Made by a program: the position numbers and the translations under genes
Notes under the pieces: generated by a model
Told to the model about the DNA's origin: nothing
Seen by the model: only the letters and a program-made list of their open reading frames with translations
The model's database searches: none
Shown here: positions 4,860 through 5,261 of the stretch, piece by piece
Position numbering within the stretch: position 1 is the first letter of the stretch
Layout: each line of letters begins with the position of its first letter
DNA from: Spirochaetales bacterium
Lineage (GTDB): Bacteria; Spirochaetota; Spirochaetia; DTKZ01
Assembly: GCA_017998025.1 (NCBI GenBank)
Contig: JAGODW010000141.1
Span: 1-5,261, forward strand
Length of the DNA: 5,261 nt
Direction of reading: 5' to 3'

Positions 4860-5261
4860 ATAACGTTCAAGTCCGCCTCCTTTTATTTTTCATCGCATTG
4901 CCTTTACTGGCATGTATGCTTCTCTTTTTACCCTTCTTCCAGTATGGAGCTTTTTCCTTTCTCTGCATGGCTGCTGCCGGCATTGCTGCTTTAGAATTGG
5001 GGAACATATTTAAGAACCGGGGGACATTCTTAGTAAAACCTGTCGTATTTTTTCTGGGAATGTTAGGGCCTCTTTCCGCCTACGGAGAAGTGCTGGGAAT
5101 CTGGAATTTCTCCCTTTCCTCTGTTTTTTATCTTATTCTATTAGCGTGTTTATTTTCTCTCGAAATTGTAAAAAAACATGAAACAGATTTCTCTGCTTCT
5201 CTTCCACGAATGGCAGCCTATACATTTATTGCCCTGTACCCCGGTATCTTCAGTTCCTTTG
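4856..5261 (+). CDS. cdsA: CDP-diglyceride synthase (phosphatidate cytidylyltransferase), N-terminal part
   Basis: CdsA is an integral membrane enzyme making CDP-diacylglycerol from phosphatidate and CTP, the branch point for bacterial phospholipids. Only the first 135 codons are in the window. I start it at GTG 4856, whose GTGA overlaps the uppS stop; the product begins MNNVQVRLLLFFIALPLL. Hydrophobic segments are visible at about 8-28, 32-52, 62-82 and 87-104, followed by a short polar loop (KKHETD, 106-111) and another hydrophobic stretch beginning near 120. This fits the multi-spanning N-terminal half of CdsA, which is poorly conserved. The catalytic C-terminal signature lies beyond the window. 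Identification rests on topology, resemblance to spirochaete CdsA N-termini as I recall them, and position directly after uppS, where cdsA is usual. Confidence 0.85.
   Translation, partial: MNNVQVRLLLFFIALPLLACMLLFLPFFQYGAFSFLCMAAAGIAALELGNIFKNRGTFLVKPVVFFLGMLGPLSAYGEVLGIWNFSLSSVFYLILLACLFSLEIVKKHETDFSASLPRMAAYTFIALYPGIFSSF

Noticed and set aside
1..5261. CRISPR arrays, tRNA or rRNA genes, insertion sequences, prophage or defence genes.
   Set aside because: No direct repeats, RNA gene signatures, transposase motifs or terminal inverted repeats were seen; apart from the left edge, conserved housekeeping genes fill the window.

Overview
The window looks like a piece of a spirochaete chromosome (Treponema/Spirochaeta-like, Spirochaetota). 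This rests on gene order and protein features read by eye, not on a database search. The rightward genes run maf - rpsB - tsf - frr - uppS - cdsA, with no pyrH between tsf and frr. Ribosomal protein S2 carries a long acidic C-terminal tail. From memory, both traits fit Treponema. Stops TAA, TAG and TGA all end genes normally here, so the code is standard.

Left part, minus strand (1-1069). A 249-residue ferredoxin-like protein of the type found next to hybrid cluster protein genes (FrdX-like) lies at 210-959. Just downstream of it is the start of tag, the DNA-3-methyladenine glycosylase I gene. It runs off the window edge and is interrupted by an in-frame TAA at codon 35; the reading frame and the conserved residues continue intact on both sides. 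The ferredoxin control region holds a perfect 14-bp palindrome, GTAACAATTGTTAC. This matches the consensus I recall for HcpR, a CRP/FNR-family nitrosative-stress regulator. It is centred 29.5 bp upstream of a TATCCT -10 element, the exact geometry of a class II activated promoter.

Centre (1036-1732). The divergent promoter for maf has a perfect TTGACA, a 16-bp spacer and TACAAT. Its predicted transcription start falls on the A of the maf ATG, so maf is a good candidate for a leaderless mRNA. Between maf and rpsB (1658-1732) there are several small inverted repeats and a strong AGGAGG ribosome binding site serving a TTG start.

Right part, plus strand (1733-5261). rpsB and tsf make ribosomal protein S2 and elongation factor Ts, frr makes ribosome recycling factor, uppS makes undecaprenyl diphosphate synthase, and cdsA (cut by the window end) makes CDP-diglyceride synthase. 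Gaps shrink from 33 nt (rpsB-tsf) to 13 nt (tsf-frr), 0 nt (frr-uppS) and a 4-nt overlap (uppS-cdsA). No terminator is visible, so this reads as one operon coupling translation-factor supply to cell-envelope lipid synthesis. The most informative parts of the window are the divergent control region and the broken tag gene; the operon itself is conventional.
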